Origin: Phormidium tenue FACHB-886
Lineage (GTDB): Bacteria; Cyanobacteriota; Cyanobacteriia; Elainellales; Elainellaceae
DNA: 64,000 nucleotides
Reading direction: 5' to 3'
Assembly (NCBI RefSeq): GCF_014764505.1
Contig: NZ_JACXWX010000002.1
Location: 414,265 to 478,264 of the forward strand
How positions within the stretch are numbered: the stretch's first letter is position 1; the number at the start of each line of letters is the position of its first letter. This document shows, piece by piece, positions 35,536 through 44,851 of this stretch. Under the pieces are notes generated by a model. It was not told where the DNA came from and searched no databases. It saw only the letters and a program-made list of their open reading frames with translations. The translations under genes were made by a program, and so were the position numbers.

Positions 35536-38500
35536 CTACTGATTTACTTTTTTATCAGGGTCAGGATGGATCGAAAATGTCAGTACAGTTTCATCAACCC
35601 CTTTCAGCGTCAGCGGACTGTATTTTGTGATCGCATCTTCCTCTAATTCCAAGTAGTCTGCCACTGCTGCTGAAACCAAAATAGAGCTGGGTTCTGCGGC
35701 TTCCTGAATGCGAGCGGCAATGTTCACGCTGGGTCCAATGGCCGTGTAGTCTGCCCGTTCTGCACCGCCAAACATGCCGACGACCGCTGTTCCTTGGTGG
35801 ATCCCACAGCGGAATTGTACGGCTTGGGTAATGCCTTGGCTATGCCACTTTTCGTTGAGTTTCGCTAACAGCTTGTACATTTGGCGAGCAGCGGCGATCG
35901 CCCGTCTCACCTGCTCATTGGGACTAATCTCTTCAGGAGCACCAAATAGTGCCAGAATCGCATCCCCCATAAATTTATCAACCGTGCCGCCATGCTCAAA
36001 GATAGCGCGGGTCATTTCGGTGAGATATTCATTGAGTAACTCTGAAACGCGGCGCGATCGCAACGTATTTGAGAGCTGTGTAAACCCAATAATATCGCTA
36101 AACAAAATGGTCACCATGCGCGGCTCTGGACGCAGATCCAGGGTTAAATCACCTTTTGCAGCTTTCTTGACCAGCGCAGGCGGCAAGAAGCGACTCAGCA
36201 CTGATTCTGTTAAATAAGCATTTAGCTCTGCAACCTTACGCTCGTTTTCCTTCAGCGCCAGCAGGTTGCGAACTTCTGCCAGCAGCTCACGATCGTTAAA
36301 CGGTTTCGAGAGGTAGGCATCTGCTCCCCGCTCTACGCCGTCAATACGGGTATCTTCATCGGCTTTAGCGGTCAGTAAAACGATCGGTATACCTTTCATC
36401 GCTTGATCCTGCCGCATCATCTGGATCATCTCAATGCCAGACACAATAGGCATCATCAAGTCGGTAATGATGATTTGCGGCTGCAAGGTTTTGGCAACCT
36501 GGAACCCTTCTGCGCCATTGCGCGCCGTGTGAACCTGATGCCCTAAGCGCTGCAGAATACCGGAAACATAGCTACGCATGTCGGCATTATCTTCCACAAC
36601 CAGAATTGTGGCAGGGGAGAGTTGTCCAGAAGGCTTGACTGGTGCAATGGCCGGAACAACGATCGCTGATGCTGCTCCGTTTAGAGAAGTAGCTTGTTCC
36701 TGTAGATCCACCTCCACATCTGCTAGCTCCACGGTGGCTCTGCTCTGCTCCAACTCCGTTGAAGTCTCACTCACCTGATCGCTCGGCAAATGCGCCAAAC
36801 CCATAGGCAGCGCGATCGTGAAGGTTGTACCTGTGCCATAGCTTGATGTCACGCTCACTTCACCGCCATGTAGCTCCACCAGCTCTTTGACCAGCGCCAA
36901 ACCCAAACCGCTGCCTTCATGGCTGCGGCTGGCAGAGCCGTCAGCTTGCCGAAAGCGTTCAAACAGGTAAGGTATTTGGTCTGGACGAATGCCAATGCCC
37001 GTGTCTTTTACCTGAATCAAGCAGCGCTCGCCCTCTGGTTTCAGGCTCACCTCAATCTTGCCGTCCGTCGCCGTGAACTTGATGGCATTCGAGAGCAAGT
37101 TGTACAAGACTTTGTCAAACTTTTCCAGGTCTAAGTAAATAGCTGGGCAGTCGTGAAGCTGGGTGAATATATTCACCCGTTTTCGATCGCAGTAGGGCAT
37201 AAATGAATCAACCACTTGTGCCACAAACTCCCGCAGATTGCAAGGACGAAAGCAGGGCTGCATCCGTCCTGCATCTAGCCGCTGCAAATCTAAGAGCTGA
37301 TTGACCAAACGCAGCAGCCGACGAGAGTTCCGCAGCGCAATGACACATTGCTCAGGCGATAGCCCCTGCGCCTGCTCTACAGCGGATTCTAACGGTCCAA
37401 TTGTCAGCGTCAGCGGGGTGCGGAATTCATGAGAAACGTTCTGAAAAAACTCGGTTTTTTGACGATCGAGTTCCAGCAATTGCTCTGCCTGTTGGCGTGT
37501 CTTTTGAAAGAGGCGGGCTTGCTGCACGGCAATCGCCGCTTGAGCTGCAACTGCCTGCGCTAGAGCAACTTCATCTTCCGTCCAGCGGCGGGGTTGGTGG
37601 GTTTGTCTTAGGGAGATACTGCCAATGATCTTGCCGTTGTAGAGGAGCGGCACAACCAGCAGCGCACGGGCAGGCGATCGCAGCGGTAGATCTAGCTCGC
37701 TTAGGTGAGGAGTTAGATTTAGGTCATTGACGATCACCGGAGCTTGAGTCAGCATCAGCTTTTTCAGCACTGGGTTCTCGTCGATCGGCACCCGCGACTG
37801 AGGCAGCTGTGACTGATTGTCGAGCGTGATTTTTTGGGCAATCGTTTGCTGTATGTCGCCCTCTTGGCTAGCATCGTGCAGCCCCACACACTGAACGTAC
37901 TCATCTTCTTCCGTCCAAAGCGATAGTGCACAGCCATCTGCATGGAGCGCCTGCCCAAGCTGCTGCGTAATTGCCGCGAAAATCTCTTGCTGATCCAGAC
38001 TTGAACGAATGGTGGCGGTAATAGTGTTGATTAGCGCTTCTCGCTTTGCCAACGCCCGGACTTGCTCATAAGCACGGGCTTGCGACAGTGCTGGTGCGGC
38101 TTGGTTGGCAACCATCGACACAAGCTGCACTTCTTCTGCTTGCCAAACCCGCGATTGCCCACACTGGTGCAACGCCAGCACTGCTAACAGCTCTTGCTGG
38201 AAGATTAGCGGCACAATTAAGCTGGAGGCAATCTGTGATTGCTGGTATGCCTGCTGGCGCTGTCCGGTTTGGTCACTGCTAATGCGATGGCTGGTAGGAA
38301 TGTCGGTTATGACCTCCACATCCTGAGTTGCCCAAAGGGTGTGTGCCAGCAAGGCAAAATCTAGAGATTCTAGCTTTAGTGAGGGAGCTGCATAGATGAA
38401 CGACTCCTCTTCGATCCGATCGTTTTGAAAAGGACGAAGGATACAGCAGTCTACTTCAAACAAATGTCCTACTGTTTCTACGATCGTCTGCAGGATTTGC

Positions 38501-38985
38501 TGATAGCTTTGGGCGCTGCGAACTGTGCTGGTAATGGCATTCAGTAAAGTTTCTTGACGCAGAGACCGTTGAAGTTCTTGAGTGCGTGCCTTCAGAACGT
38601 TGTGCGTATCCACCGCTTGCCGAACGACAGCTTTTAGGTCGTCGTCATCCCACGGCTTATTGACGTATTTGAAAACTTTGCCGGAGTTGATTGCTTCTAC
38701 TAAATCCTCGACGTCAGTGTAGCCTGTGAGGATGATCCGAATAGTGTCAGGATACAGGGTGGCAGTGAGGCTGAGAAATTCTGTACCGCTCATATGCGGC
38801 ATTCGCTGATCGGAGATGATTACCGCCACTTCGCCTTCTTGCTCTAGGAGAGCCAGTGCCTCATGCCCACTTTCTGCTCTTAGCACCTTGAACTGTCGAT
38901 AGAAAGTGCGATAGAGCAAATCCAGGTTGTCGGGTTCGTCATCGACAACTAGGATTTTTGGCTTTGTTTGGTCTGGAGACATCAT
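35536..38985 (-). CDS. Multidomain signalling hybrid: REC-GAF-GAF-histidine kinase-REC-adenylate/guanylate cyclase
   Basis: About 1149 residues. Domains in order: REC1 (~5-125; acidic VVDDE, phospho-Asp in IISDQRMP), a coiled linker, GAF1 (~165-310), GAF2 (~335-490), HisKA with FFQNVSHEFRTPLTL (~515), HATPase (N-box LLSNAIKFT, G boxes DTGIGI and GSGLGLALVKELV), REC2 (~805-925; VVEDN, IITDLMMP) and a class III nucleotide cyclase (~960-1140). Cyclase residues visible are the two metal-binding Asp in TILFSDIIGFT and KFMGDAILALFG, and the transition-state pair in GPSVNIAARI. It links phosphorelay to cAMP or cGMP output. ATG 38985 is preferred because GAGGAG lies just upstream; an in-frame start at 39012 has none. 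REC1-GAF1 is closely paralogous to the protein at 57346. Confidence 0.93.
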   Translation of the reverse strand: MMSPDQTKPKILVVDDEPDNLDLLYRTFYRQFKVLRAESGHEALALLEQEGEVAVIISDQRMPHMSGTEFLSLTATLYPDTIRIILTGYTDVEDLVEAINSGKVFKYVNKPWDDDDLKAVVRQAVDTHNVLKARTQELQRSLRQETLLNAITSTVRSAQSYQQILQTIVETVGHLFEVDCCILRPFQNDRIEEESFIYAAPSLKLESLDFALLAHTLWATQDVEVITDIPTSHRISSDQTGQRQQAYQQSQIASSLIVPLIFQQELLAVLALHQCGQSRVWQAEEVQLVSMVANQAAPALSQARAYEQVRALAKREALINTITATIRSSLDQQEIFAAITQQLGQALHADGCALSLWTEEDEYVQCVGLHDASQEGDIQQTIAQKITLDNQSQLPQSRVPIDENPVLKKLMLTQAPVIVNDLNLTPHLSELDLPLRSPARALLVVPLLYNGKIIGSISLRQTHQPRRWTEDEVALAQAVAAQAAIAVQQARLFQKTRQQAEQLLELDRQKTEFFQNVSHEFRTPLTLTIGPLESAVEQAQGLSPEQCVIALRNSRRLLRLVNQLLDLQRLDAGRMQPCFRPCNLREFVAQVVDSFMPYCDRKRVNIFTQLHDCPAIYLDLEKFDKVLYNLLSNAIKFTATDGKIEVSLKPEGERCLIQVKDTGIGIRPDQIPYLFERFRQADGSASRSHEGSGLGLALVKELVELHGGEVSVTSSYGTGTTFTIALPMGLAHLPSDQVSETSTELEQSRATVELADVEVDLQEQATSLNGAASAIVVPAIAPVKPSGQLSPATILVVEDNADMRSYVSGILQRLGHQVHTARNGAEGFQVAKTLQPQIIITDLMMPIVSGIEMIQMMRQDQAMKGIPIVLLTAKADEDTRIDGVERGADAYLSKPFNDRELLAEVRNLLALKENERKVAELNAYLTESVLSRFLPPALVKKAAKGDLTLDLRPEPRMVTILFSDIIGFTQLSNTLRSRRVSELLNEYLTEMTRAIFEHGGTVDKFMGDAILALFGAPEEISPNEQVRRAIAAARQMYKLLAKLNEKWHSQGITQAVQFRCGIHQGTAVVGMFGGAERADYTAIGPSVNIAARIQEAAEPSSILVSAAVADYLELEEDAITKYSPLTLKGVDETVLTFSIHPDPDKKVNQ

Positions 38986-39690
38986 GCGCCGTTCTCCTCG
39001 TCCTGAGGGCATTCAGATAAGCGATCGTGCCTTTAGATTCACGCCTAAAGTGGAGTAATAGCCCAATTGGGAATTATCGCGATCAGATTGGATGGAATCA
39101 TCTTGGCTAGCGGCTAATTCCTTTGAGACTTTGAGCAGTGAAGACAAATCGCAGTTGCACCCTGAGTAATGTCGCTCTGTGTAATCCGCCTCTCTGAACA
39201 CAGCGAGGCTGCAGTAGATTGCTCAACCCCAATCATAAGAGGAAGCTTTCTGTTCAGTCCGATCGCTATGAACGATCAACCACTGAGGGTGGGAGAAGAT
39301 TGCTCAATCTGAAGCGGTGCGGATACAGCACTAGCCAAATTTCAATAGCGAATGCAGGCTGCCCGACATCAAACCAGGCAATCGGACTAGAGTACAGCTC
39401 CTCACACTAGTCGCAGGCTGCCAATCATTCCTGTTCCATAGTGCCCAGATTTGCAAGGGTAACTCATAGGCGAAAGCACGGAGCGTTACTGTACTTTATT
39501 TACAAGAGTCAGTCTTTGTACAGACGTTGCTAAGTCTAATAGGAATGTATCTGTAACAGGTGCGTTTCGCCTACCTCCTGCATACAGATTGTTACTTAAA
39601 CATTAGAAGCCATTTATTGAATTTCGGATAAGCAAGCTTTAGCTTCTTAACGCGCAGCACTAGAATAGGGTCATTGCTTCTTGCACCATC
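38986..39690. other. 705-bp divergent intergenic region
   Basis: No convincing gene, tRNA or terminator. A 10-bp direct repeat, GCAGGCTGCC, occurs at 39354 and 39413. A CTCCTCACAC word lies between them at 39398. A possible -10, TAGAAT (39661-39666), precedes the GNAT gene. Confidence 0.4.
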
Positions 39691-40413
39691 ATGTCTCCGT
39701 TGCATCAAAACGCTTCACTTTCTCAACCGTGGCTTACAGCAGGTGAGCCGGTTCCTTCTGATTCGACGCATCCGCCTTGCTTCGTTCGGACAGTTCGTAA
39801 AGCTGACTTGGCAGGTCTTTCCGATATTTTGGCGAGTAGTTTTCATAGCCAAGACGGAACTTGGGGGTGGTTGTATCCACTGCTGCGAATGGGCATCTAT
39901 GAAGATTTGCGGACTCGTATTCAAACCAAAACAAAGCACTATATCTGTTTAGTTGCTGCCTATCGTGTTTCTGAAACTGAGGCAGAGCAAGAAGATAAAT
40001 TGCAGCGATCGCTCCAGCTTAACTCTTCGCTACATCCAGCTTGGTCAGCGCCCAGCTACACTACGGGAGGTGATCGCCCAATTGGCACGGTTGAAGTATC
40101 TGTCAAAACACCGCCGCCGTGGCAGTCGCCACATACCCGCTATGTGTATCTCTCTAATTTGGCAGTTCATACAGACTTTCGCCGTCGAGGGCTGGCGCAG
40201 CAGATGCTCCAGATGAGCGAACGAGTAGCGCTAGACTGGGGCTTTGAAGACCTATACCTCCATGTATTGGAAAACAACCATACTGCCCGCCGCCTCTATC
40301 TTAGAGCAGGCTATCGGCTAATGCGCGTTGAGACGAATGTGGCAGGTTGGCTGATCGGCAGACCCCGGCAACTATTTATGCACAAACACCTTTCCAAAGA
40401 TTCTGGGGTTTGA
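39691..40413 (+). CDS. GNAT family N-acetyltransferase
   Basis: 240 residues. The acetyl-CoA-binding core is YVYLSNLAVHTDFRRRGLAQQMLQMSERVALDWGF (Q/R-x-x-G-x-G/A region, ~150-184). LYLHVLENNHTARRLYLRAGYRLMR is the usual C-terminal motif. The first ~140 residues carry an acceptor-side extension with TVRKADLAGLSDILASSF. Substrate unknown. A TAGAAT -10-like box lies 25 nt before the ATG. Confidence 0.85.
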   Translation: MSPLHQNASLSQPWLTAGEPVPSDSTHPPCFVRTVRKADLAGLSDILASSFHSQDGTWGWLYPLLRMGIYEDLRTRIQTKTKHYICLVAAYRVSETEAEQEDKLQRSLQLNSSLHPAWSAPSYTTGGDRPIGTVEVSVKTPPPWQSPHTRYVYLSNLAVHTDFRRRGLAQQMLQMSERVALDWGFEDLYLHVLENNHTARRLYLRAGYRLMRVETNVAGWLIGRPRQLFMHKHLSKDSGV

Positions 40414-40484
40414 AAGGTAAGACGCCGCTTTAAGATAATTTGTATTTCACGCCCTCAAGAATTGCTGAATCAAGGAGAAATTGA

Positions 40485-41372
40485 ATGTACCTGGTTACAG
40501 GCGCGACTGGCGGGTTAGGTAAGCGGATTGTACGATCGCTGCGGAAGCGGGATCTGCCGGTGCGGGCATTTGTGAGGCTGAACTCGCGCTATGGAGAGCT
40601 AGAACAACGCGGAGCAGAAATTTTTATTGGGGATCTCCTGCAGGAGCGAGATATCCAAAAAGCCTGCCAGGGAGTACAGGCAGTGATCAGTGCCCATGGC
40701 TCGAATGAATCTAGCCTGAATGGCGCACAAACGTTGGATTACCGAGCAAATATTGACCTGATTGATGCGGCAAAAGCAGCGGGCGCAGAACACTTTACAT
40801 TTGTCTCGGTGTTGGGAGTTGATCGAGGCTATGAAGACGCCCCTGTGTTTAAGGCAAAGTGGGCGGTGGAGCGCTATCTGCAAGCGAGCGGGCTGAGCTA
40901 CACAATCCTGCGTCCTTCTGGATTTGCCTCAAATTTACTGCCGTTAGCAGAACGCTTTCAGCAGACAGGCATTTATCTGCTGGTGGGTGATCCCCGGTGC
41001 CGCACTTCGATTGTCAGTACTGATGATCTTGCTCAGATTGCCGCTGAATCTGCCACCAACGAAGGGGCAGAAAATCAGATTTTGGCAGTTGGGGGACCTG
41101 AAATCTTAGAGCGAGCAGAGATCCCTCAAATTTTTGGACGCATTTTCAATCAGCAGCCGATTGTAATCAATCCGCCGCTGTTAGCGGTAGATGCCATTCG
41201 TACAGGGTTAGGCTTCTTCAACCCAGAGGCACAAAAGGCGTTAGGTACCTTTCGAACGCTGCTAGCAAATGAGTTTTTCTGTACGCCCGCCGAAGTGGAG
41301 CGGCTAGAAATCCTATTTAACCTTAAGGTAGAAACGCTAGAGAACTATGTCCGTCGTTATTTAAGCGTTTAA
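40485..41372 (+). CDS. NmrA-like/atypical SDR NAD(P)-binding protein
   Basis: 295 residues. The dinucleotide motif is MYLVTGATGGLGKRIVRSL at the very N-terminus, followed by VRAFVR (NADP-preferring Arg) and GDLLQERDIQKACQGVQAVIS. YTILRPSGFASNLLPLA replaces the classical YxxxK. This matches the NmrA/HSCARG-type atypical SDRs; in cyanobacteria relatives help photosystem or pigment assembly, but no specific role can be assigned. AAGGAG precedes ATG 40485. Its end overlaps the convergent DUF92 gene by 12 bp. Confidence 0.85.
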   Translation: MYLVTGATGGLGKRIVRSLRKRDLPVRAFVRLNSRYGELEQRGAEIFIGDLLQERDIQKACQGVQAVISAHGSNESSLNGAQTLDYRANIDLIDAAKAAGAEHFTFVSVLGVDRGYEDAPVFKAKWAVERYLQASGLSYTILRPSGFASNLLPLAERFQQTGIYLLVGDPRCRTSIVSTDDLAQIAAESATNEGAENQILAVGGPEILERAEIPQIFGRIFNQQPIVINPPLLAVDAIRTGLGFFNPEAQKALGTFRTLLANEFFCTPAEVERLEILFNLKVETLENYVRRYLSV

Positions 41373-42164
41373 AGTCAGTTGCACTAGCACAGCGATTGCC
41401 ACTGCCAAGATTGCTCCAATCAAGGTATTTAGCACATTCACGACGTCATGCGTCAGCCACGCTACCTTGCCTTCGATCGTTGCACCGATCAGGCTTTCGA
41501 TCGTAGTTGCGATGAAGGCGGCGATCAGGCAGTACAGAATGTTGATGGGTGTAATTAACTGCACTGCCCAACCTACTGTTGCTAGCAGCGCCGAGCCAAC
41601 AATTCCCGCCAAGGTTCCTTCCAGGCTAACGGCTCCTTCTGTGCCCCGCTCGACAGGTTTAAGCGTGGTAATTAGAAAGGTATGTTTGCCGTAGGCTTTG
41701 CCAATTTCTGTGGCAAAGGTATCTGAGAGCTTGGTGCAAATGCTGGCAACATAGGCAAGCAGCAGCAGAAAGATGACTTGGGGAGTCCAGGAATAGGGTG
41801 CGACGGTCAAAGCATAGATCGCCAGAGCGCAGACTGTCCCGACTAAGGCAGAACCCCAAACGTTCTCAGGACCTCTTGCACCCGATCGCTTTTCGGCAAT
41901 GCCTGCTGCTTCTTTTTCTTTGATGCCGATTCGCGTCACAGCTGAACCTGCCAGGAAGTAGAAAACCATCACAGCATAGCCTCGCCAGCCTAATGTGCCC
42001 CAAAGAATAGTGCCCAAAATTCCAGCGTGAATAATTCCAGCAGGCGTAAGTAGTTTTTTGGGCGCAAACCAGACGAGGGTTAGCAGCACTGCATTGAGCC
42101 CAACTGCAAATGCCCAAGGCATCAGCACATCCAGCGCTACAACAGAATCAAGAGAAGTAAGCAT
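41361..42164 (-). CDS. DUF92/TIGR00297 family membrane protein (VTE6-like)
   Basis: 267 residues with about seven membrane segments. Conserved words are LAYVASICTKLSDTFATEIGKAYGKHTFLITTLKPVERGTEGAVSLEGTLAGIVGSALLA (~residues 138-197). The family includes plant VTE6, a phytyl-phosphate kinase for tocopherol and phylloquinone salvage, and the Synechocystis homologue sll0875. Phytol recycling is inferred from the family only. It overlaps the previous gene tail-to-tail by 12 bp. Confidence 0.85.
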   Translation of the reverse strand: MLTSLDSVVALDVLMPWAFAVGLNAVLLTLVWFAPKKLLTPAGIIHAGILGTILWGTLGWRGYAVMVFYFLAGSAVTRIGIKEKEAAGIAEKRSGARGPENVWGSALVGTVCALAIYALTVAPYSWTPQVIFLLLLAYVASICTKLSDTFATEIGKAYGKHTFLITTLKPVERGTEGAVSLEGTLAGIVGSALLATVGWAVQLITPINILYCLIAAFIATTIESLIGATIEGKVAWLTHDVVNVLNTLIGAILAVAIAVLVQLTLNA

Positions 42165-42754
42165 AAGTTAAAGTTTGGAGGAGAATTTGGACGCAGCCAG
42201 TTCTTTTCTAAGAGTAGATTAACTGTTGCTTAGCCGAATCTTTTATAGCGGTTGCCGTTACGCTTAGACAATTTTTTTGACAACGCGAACCGTCTCCACA
42301 AAAATGTGCTTGTCCTACCCAAGGAACCTACCCGCCATCGAGCAGCCAAAGTTGAGCAACTTTAAAGACAAGCAACACGTAGGATCGATTATCGAAGCCT
42401 GGTTAAAATGCCGCAGATTAGCAAAGATTTGTAAAGGTGGCTGGAGCAAAGCGATGTTTTGCTATGTTTCCAATAGGCTCAGTATGCAGACGTCATTATC
42501 TATGCAGACAAATAGTCCATACTTCTGCTCCATCCTTTAGCTGATGCAGCGAGCAATTCTACGTAAGCTTCTCCATCTCTGCGCTCTTGTTTATGACACC
42601 TGTAACTATTTCTACCTCTAGATGGCAATAATACTGAGAAAGCGGCTTTATTTTGCCTTTGGATTTTAATAAAACTTCGGTACTTGTAGCAGTGTGTTTA
42701 TAGCGTACAGATGGTTTGATAAGAGTATTGAAACGAACTGAGGGAACACGGCAT
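42165..42754. other. 590-bp intergenic region
   Basis: No gene is supported here. An 87-codon frame at 42277-42540 has a weak TTG start and unconvincing composition (rich in Ser/Cys, no pattern). The 5' leader of the small membrane protein at 42755 lies at the right end, with GAGGGAA about 10 nt before its ATG. Confidence 0.4.
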
Positions 42755-42958
42755 ATGACACTGTACTTCACCGGCGCGACGCTAGTTTTCAGCCTTCTCC
42801 TCAATGCTTTTCTAAAAGACAGCACAACCCCCAAAACTCATGTCGCGTCTTGGGTTCTGTTGGCGATCGCTACAGTGTTTTGGCCCCTTACCTTACCTTC
42901 TATGATTCGCAGAAGAGTGCAAAAGGAAGCGCCGCTGGAGCTAGATTACCTCAGCTAG
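42755..42958 (+). CDS. Small two-segment membrane protein, unknown
   Basis: 67 residues from ATG 42755. Two hydrophobic stretches, LYFTGATLVFSLLLNAFL (~3-20) and VASWVLLAIATVFWPLTLP (~30-48), are joined by a short polar loop. A basic tail with RRRVQKEAPLELDYLS follows. The pattern is that of small conserved cyanobacterial membrane proteins of unknown role. Terminator at 43044. The in-frame extension to 42716 adds 13 residues and looks like leader. Confidence 0.6.
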   Translation: MTLYFTGATLVFSLLLNAFLKDSTTPKTHVASWVLLAIATVFWPLTLPSMIRRRVQKEAPLELDYLS

Positions 42959-43043
42959 GCTTGTAAATTTTCATTCCGATCTGAGCTTAACTAAAACAGA
43001 ATCAAATCTTTTTATTACTAAGCAATTGATGGACTCGTAACTG

Positions 43044-43065
43044 GGGAGGCAAACGCCTCCCTTTT
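43044..43065 (+). terminator. Intrinsic terminator of the small membrane protein gene
   Basis: GGGAGGC (43044-43050), AAAC loop, GCCTCCC (43055-43061), TTTT. A GC-rich 7-bp stem with T-run, 85 nt after the stop codon. Confidence 0.85.
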
Positions 43066-43081
43066 CAGTGTTGCTGATTTC

Positions 43082-43130
43082 GGGAATAATTTTTGAGTGA
43101 GAGCGCCGTTCTCACTCAAAAATTATTCCC
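43082..43130. repeat. Perfect 21-bp-arm hairpin
   Basis: Arms 43082-43102 and 43110-43130 (GGGAATAATTTTTGAGTGAGA and its inverse) flank a 7-nt loop. The 5' arm contains a T-run, so minus-strand transcripts end in AAAAA, not U. It lies between the convergent small membrane gene and the AAA ATPase gene and may terminate the latter. Confidence 0.75.
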
Positions 43131-43207
43131 CTGTTAAGCAATGTCCCTTTTTCAGTAGGGTGACGTATTCTGTATTTGCAAAGTCACAGAAGGAAGCACC
43201 CTGGCTC

Positions 43208-44851
43208 TTAGCTCTGTTCGTTTTGGGCGCTCTGTTCGTTTTGAGCTTCCCGCTTTGCATCCGCCAGGCGATCGCTAGAAAACCCAGTGGGAATGTCTCC
43301 TGGAATCAGGGTTGTCAGTACTTCATCTGTGAAGTCGGAAAGCACTGCCAAACGGTTTGCCTGCCGCTCAATACTTTTTTCGAACAGATTGCGAACCATG
43401 CGAGCATTGCCAAAGTTTTTGTCGCGGTTGTCATATAGGGTTCCAAACAGCTTCAGCAGTTTGGCTTGTGCTTCTGACGTTAGCTTGAAATGACTTTTGC
43501 CTGCCATTGATTCAAAAATAGCAAGCAGTTCGGTGGGTGTATAGTCATTGAAATAGAAATAGCGATTGAAGCGCGACTTTAAGCCCGGGTTGGATTCCAC
43601 AAAATGGCTCATCTCGTCGGTATAACCCGCCACGATCACCACAAGACGATCGCGATAGTCTTCCATACGCTTTAGCAGCACATCGATCGCTTCTTGCCCA
43701 AAATCGCGCCCACCCTCTGCTGGAACCAGCGCATAGGCTTCGTCAATGAACAGCACCCCATCCAGTGCCGAGTTGACCATATCGTCTACTTTTTTAGCGG
43801 TTTGCCCAATGTAACCAGCCACCATACCAGAGCGATCGGTTTCTACCAGATGTCCTTTCACCAGAAAGCCCAATCCCTGAAAAATCCGGCTGATTAACCG
43901 GGCGACGGTGGTTTTTCCAGTTCCCGGCGGGCCGCAGAAGACCGCGTGTAGCGAAACAGGGGTTTTTGCCAAGCCTCGCTCTGCCCGAATCTTCTGTACT
44001 TTTAAGAAGTTGGCCAACGTAGTGACTTCTTCTTTAATATTTTCCATCCCTACCAAATCATGCAGTTCCGCCAGCGCCTGCTCTAGGATTTGCGTCTGTT
44101 CTGCGAGCGTTTTGCTGGGAGTCGGTTGGTCGGTTGGTGGGGTAGGGGTAGAGGTGGGGGTAGTGGGATTAGCAAGGGGCGTGGTATTGGCGCTTGATGC
44201 CGTTGTAGCATTGGACGTTGTAGCGTTGGATGTTGAAGCGTTGGATGTTGGAGTGTTTACGACAGGAACTGTTTTAAGCGCTTCTTGATAGCTGCTCAGC
44301 TTTTGATAGGAATGGAGCGATTGCCAGATTTGGGAAAGCGCGTCCATATCCTGTAAAGAGATGGTGCCATCTGCCTTGGCTATTACCTGAGCAAATTTAT
44401 AGATTGCATTGACAGCATCTCCCAGATAAGCCGTTCCTTTTTCCTGGTCTAGCTGGTTTAGAACCGAGGGCAAGAGGAGGCGATCGTCCTGCTGTTCTCC
44501 ACCCGTCAGATCCAACAGCACCTTCAGCGCAAACTTCTGATACTCCAACCGCTTCTCCTCCGAAAACTCCCAGGAGTTGAGCGCTATGTTCAGCCGTTCA
44601 GTATCTTTTTTAATGAGGGCATAGAGTACTAAGTAGGCAAGCAGTTCATTGGAGCCGATCTCTTTGCGATTGCGCCCGCTGATTCGCACAACTTTTGCCA
44701 AATCGACCAGGACTAAGTCGGCAAATTTGGCGTCTAGCTCCAGCAGAGGCGCTAGAGATTTATAGAGCGAATTCGCTTCTTGCTTAACTAGGCGAGAGTT
44801 GACGAGCTGTATGAAGTCCACAGGTGATGTTGGGTGAGGAACAATAGGCAC
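43208..44851 (-). CDS. CbxX/CfqX-type AAA ATPase with helical N-terminal domain
   Basis: 547 residues. An N-terminal helical region (~1-190), with KFAQVIAKADGTISLQDMDALSQIW, looks TerB/acidic-helix-like. A low-complexity Thr/Ser/Asn/Pro linker (~200-245) follows. The single AAA domain (~285-510) has HAVFCGPPGTGKTTVARLI (Walker A), GVLFIDEAYALVP (Walker B), VVIVAGYTDEM (sensor 1) and the arginine region FNRYFYF. CbxX-type AAAs remodel protein complexes (Rubisco activase CbbX, EccA); the client is unknown. The start is GTG 44851, overlapping the stop of the 71-codon gene as TAGTG. Odd: a QNEQS duplication at the C-terminus and a 15-bp minisatellite encoding the linker. Confidence 0.88.
   Translation of the reverse strand: MPIVPHPTSPVDFIQLVNSRLVKQEANSLYKSLAPLLELDAKFADLVLVDLAKVVRISGRNRKEIGSNELLAYLVLYALIKKDTERLNIALNSWEFSEEKRLEYQKFALKVLLDLTGGEQQDDRLLLPSVLNQLDQEKGTAYLGDAVNAIYKFAQVIAKADGTISLQDMDALSQIWQSLHSYQKLSSYQEALKTVPVVNTPTSNASTSNATTSNATTASSANTTPLANPTTPTSTPTPPTDQPTPSKTLAEQTQILEQALAELHDLVGMENIKEEVTTLANFLKVQKIRAERGLAKTPVSLHAVFCGPPGTGKTTVARLISRIFQGLGFLVKGHLVETDRSGMVAGYIGQTAKKVDDMVNSALDGVLFIDEAYALVPAEGGRDFGQEAIDVLLKRMEDYRDRLVVIVAGYTDEMSHFVESNPGLKSRFNRYFYFNDYTPTELLAIFESMAGKSHFKLTSEAQAKLLKLFGTLYDNRDKNFGNARMVRNLFEKSIERQANRLAVLSDFTDEVLTTLIPGDIPTGFSSDRLADAKREAQNEQSAQNEQS

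Noticed and set aside
35774..36217. 147-codon + strand frame inside the kinase-cyclase gene
   Set aside because: It lies wholly opposite the cyclase domain, which has all catalytic motifs on the minus strand.
39354..39422. GCTCCTCACAC at 39397-39407 resembles the core of the cyanobacterial small RNA Yfr1 (ACTCCTCACAC)
   Set aside because: Yfr1 has the core between two stem-loops, the second a terminator with a T-run. Here only a 6-bp GACTAG/CTAGTC dyad is present and no terminator follows.
42277..42540. 87-codon frame between the DUF92 gene and the small membrane protein
   Set aside because: TTG start, no Shine-Dalgarno, Cys/Ser-rich with no protein-like pattern.
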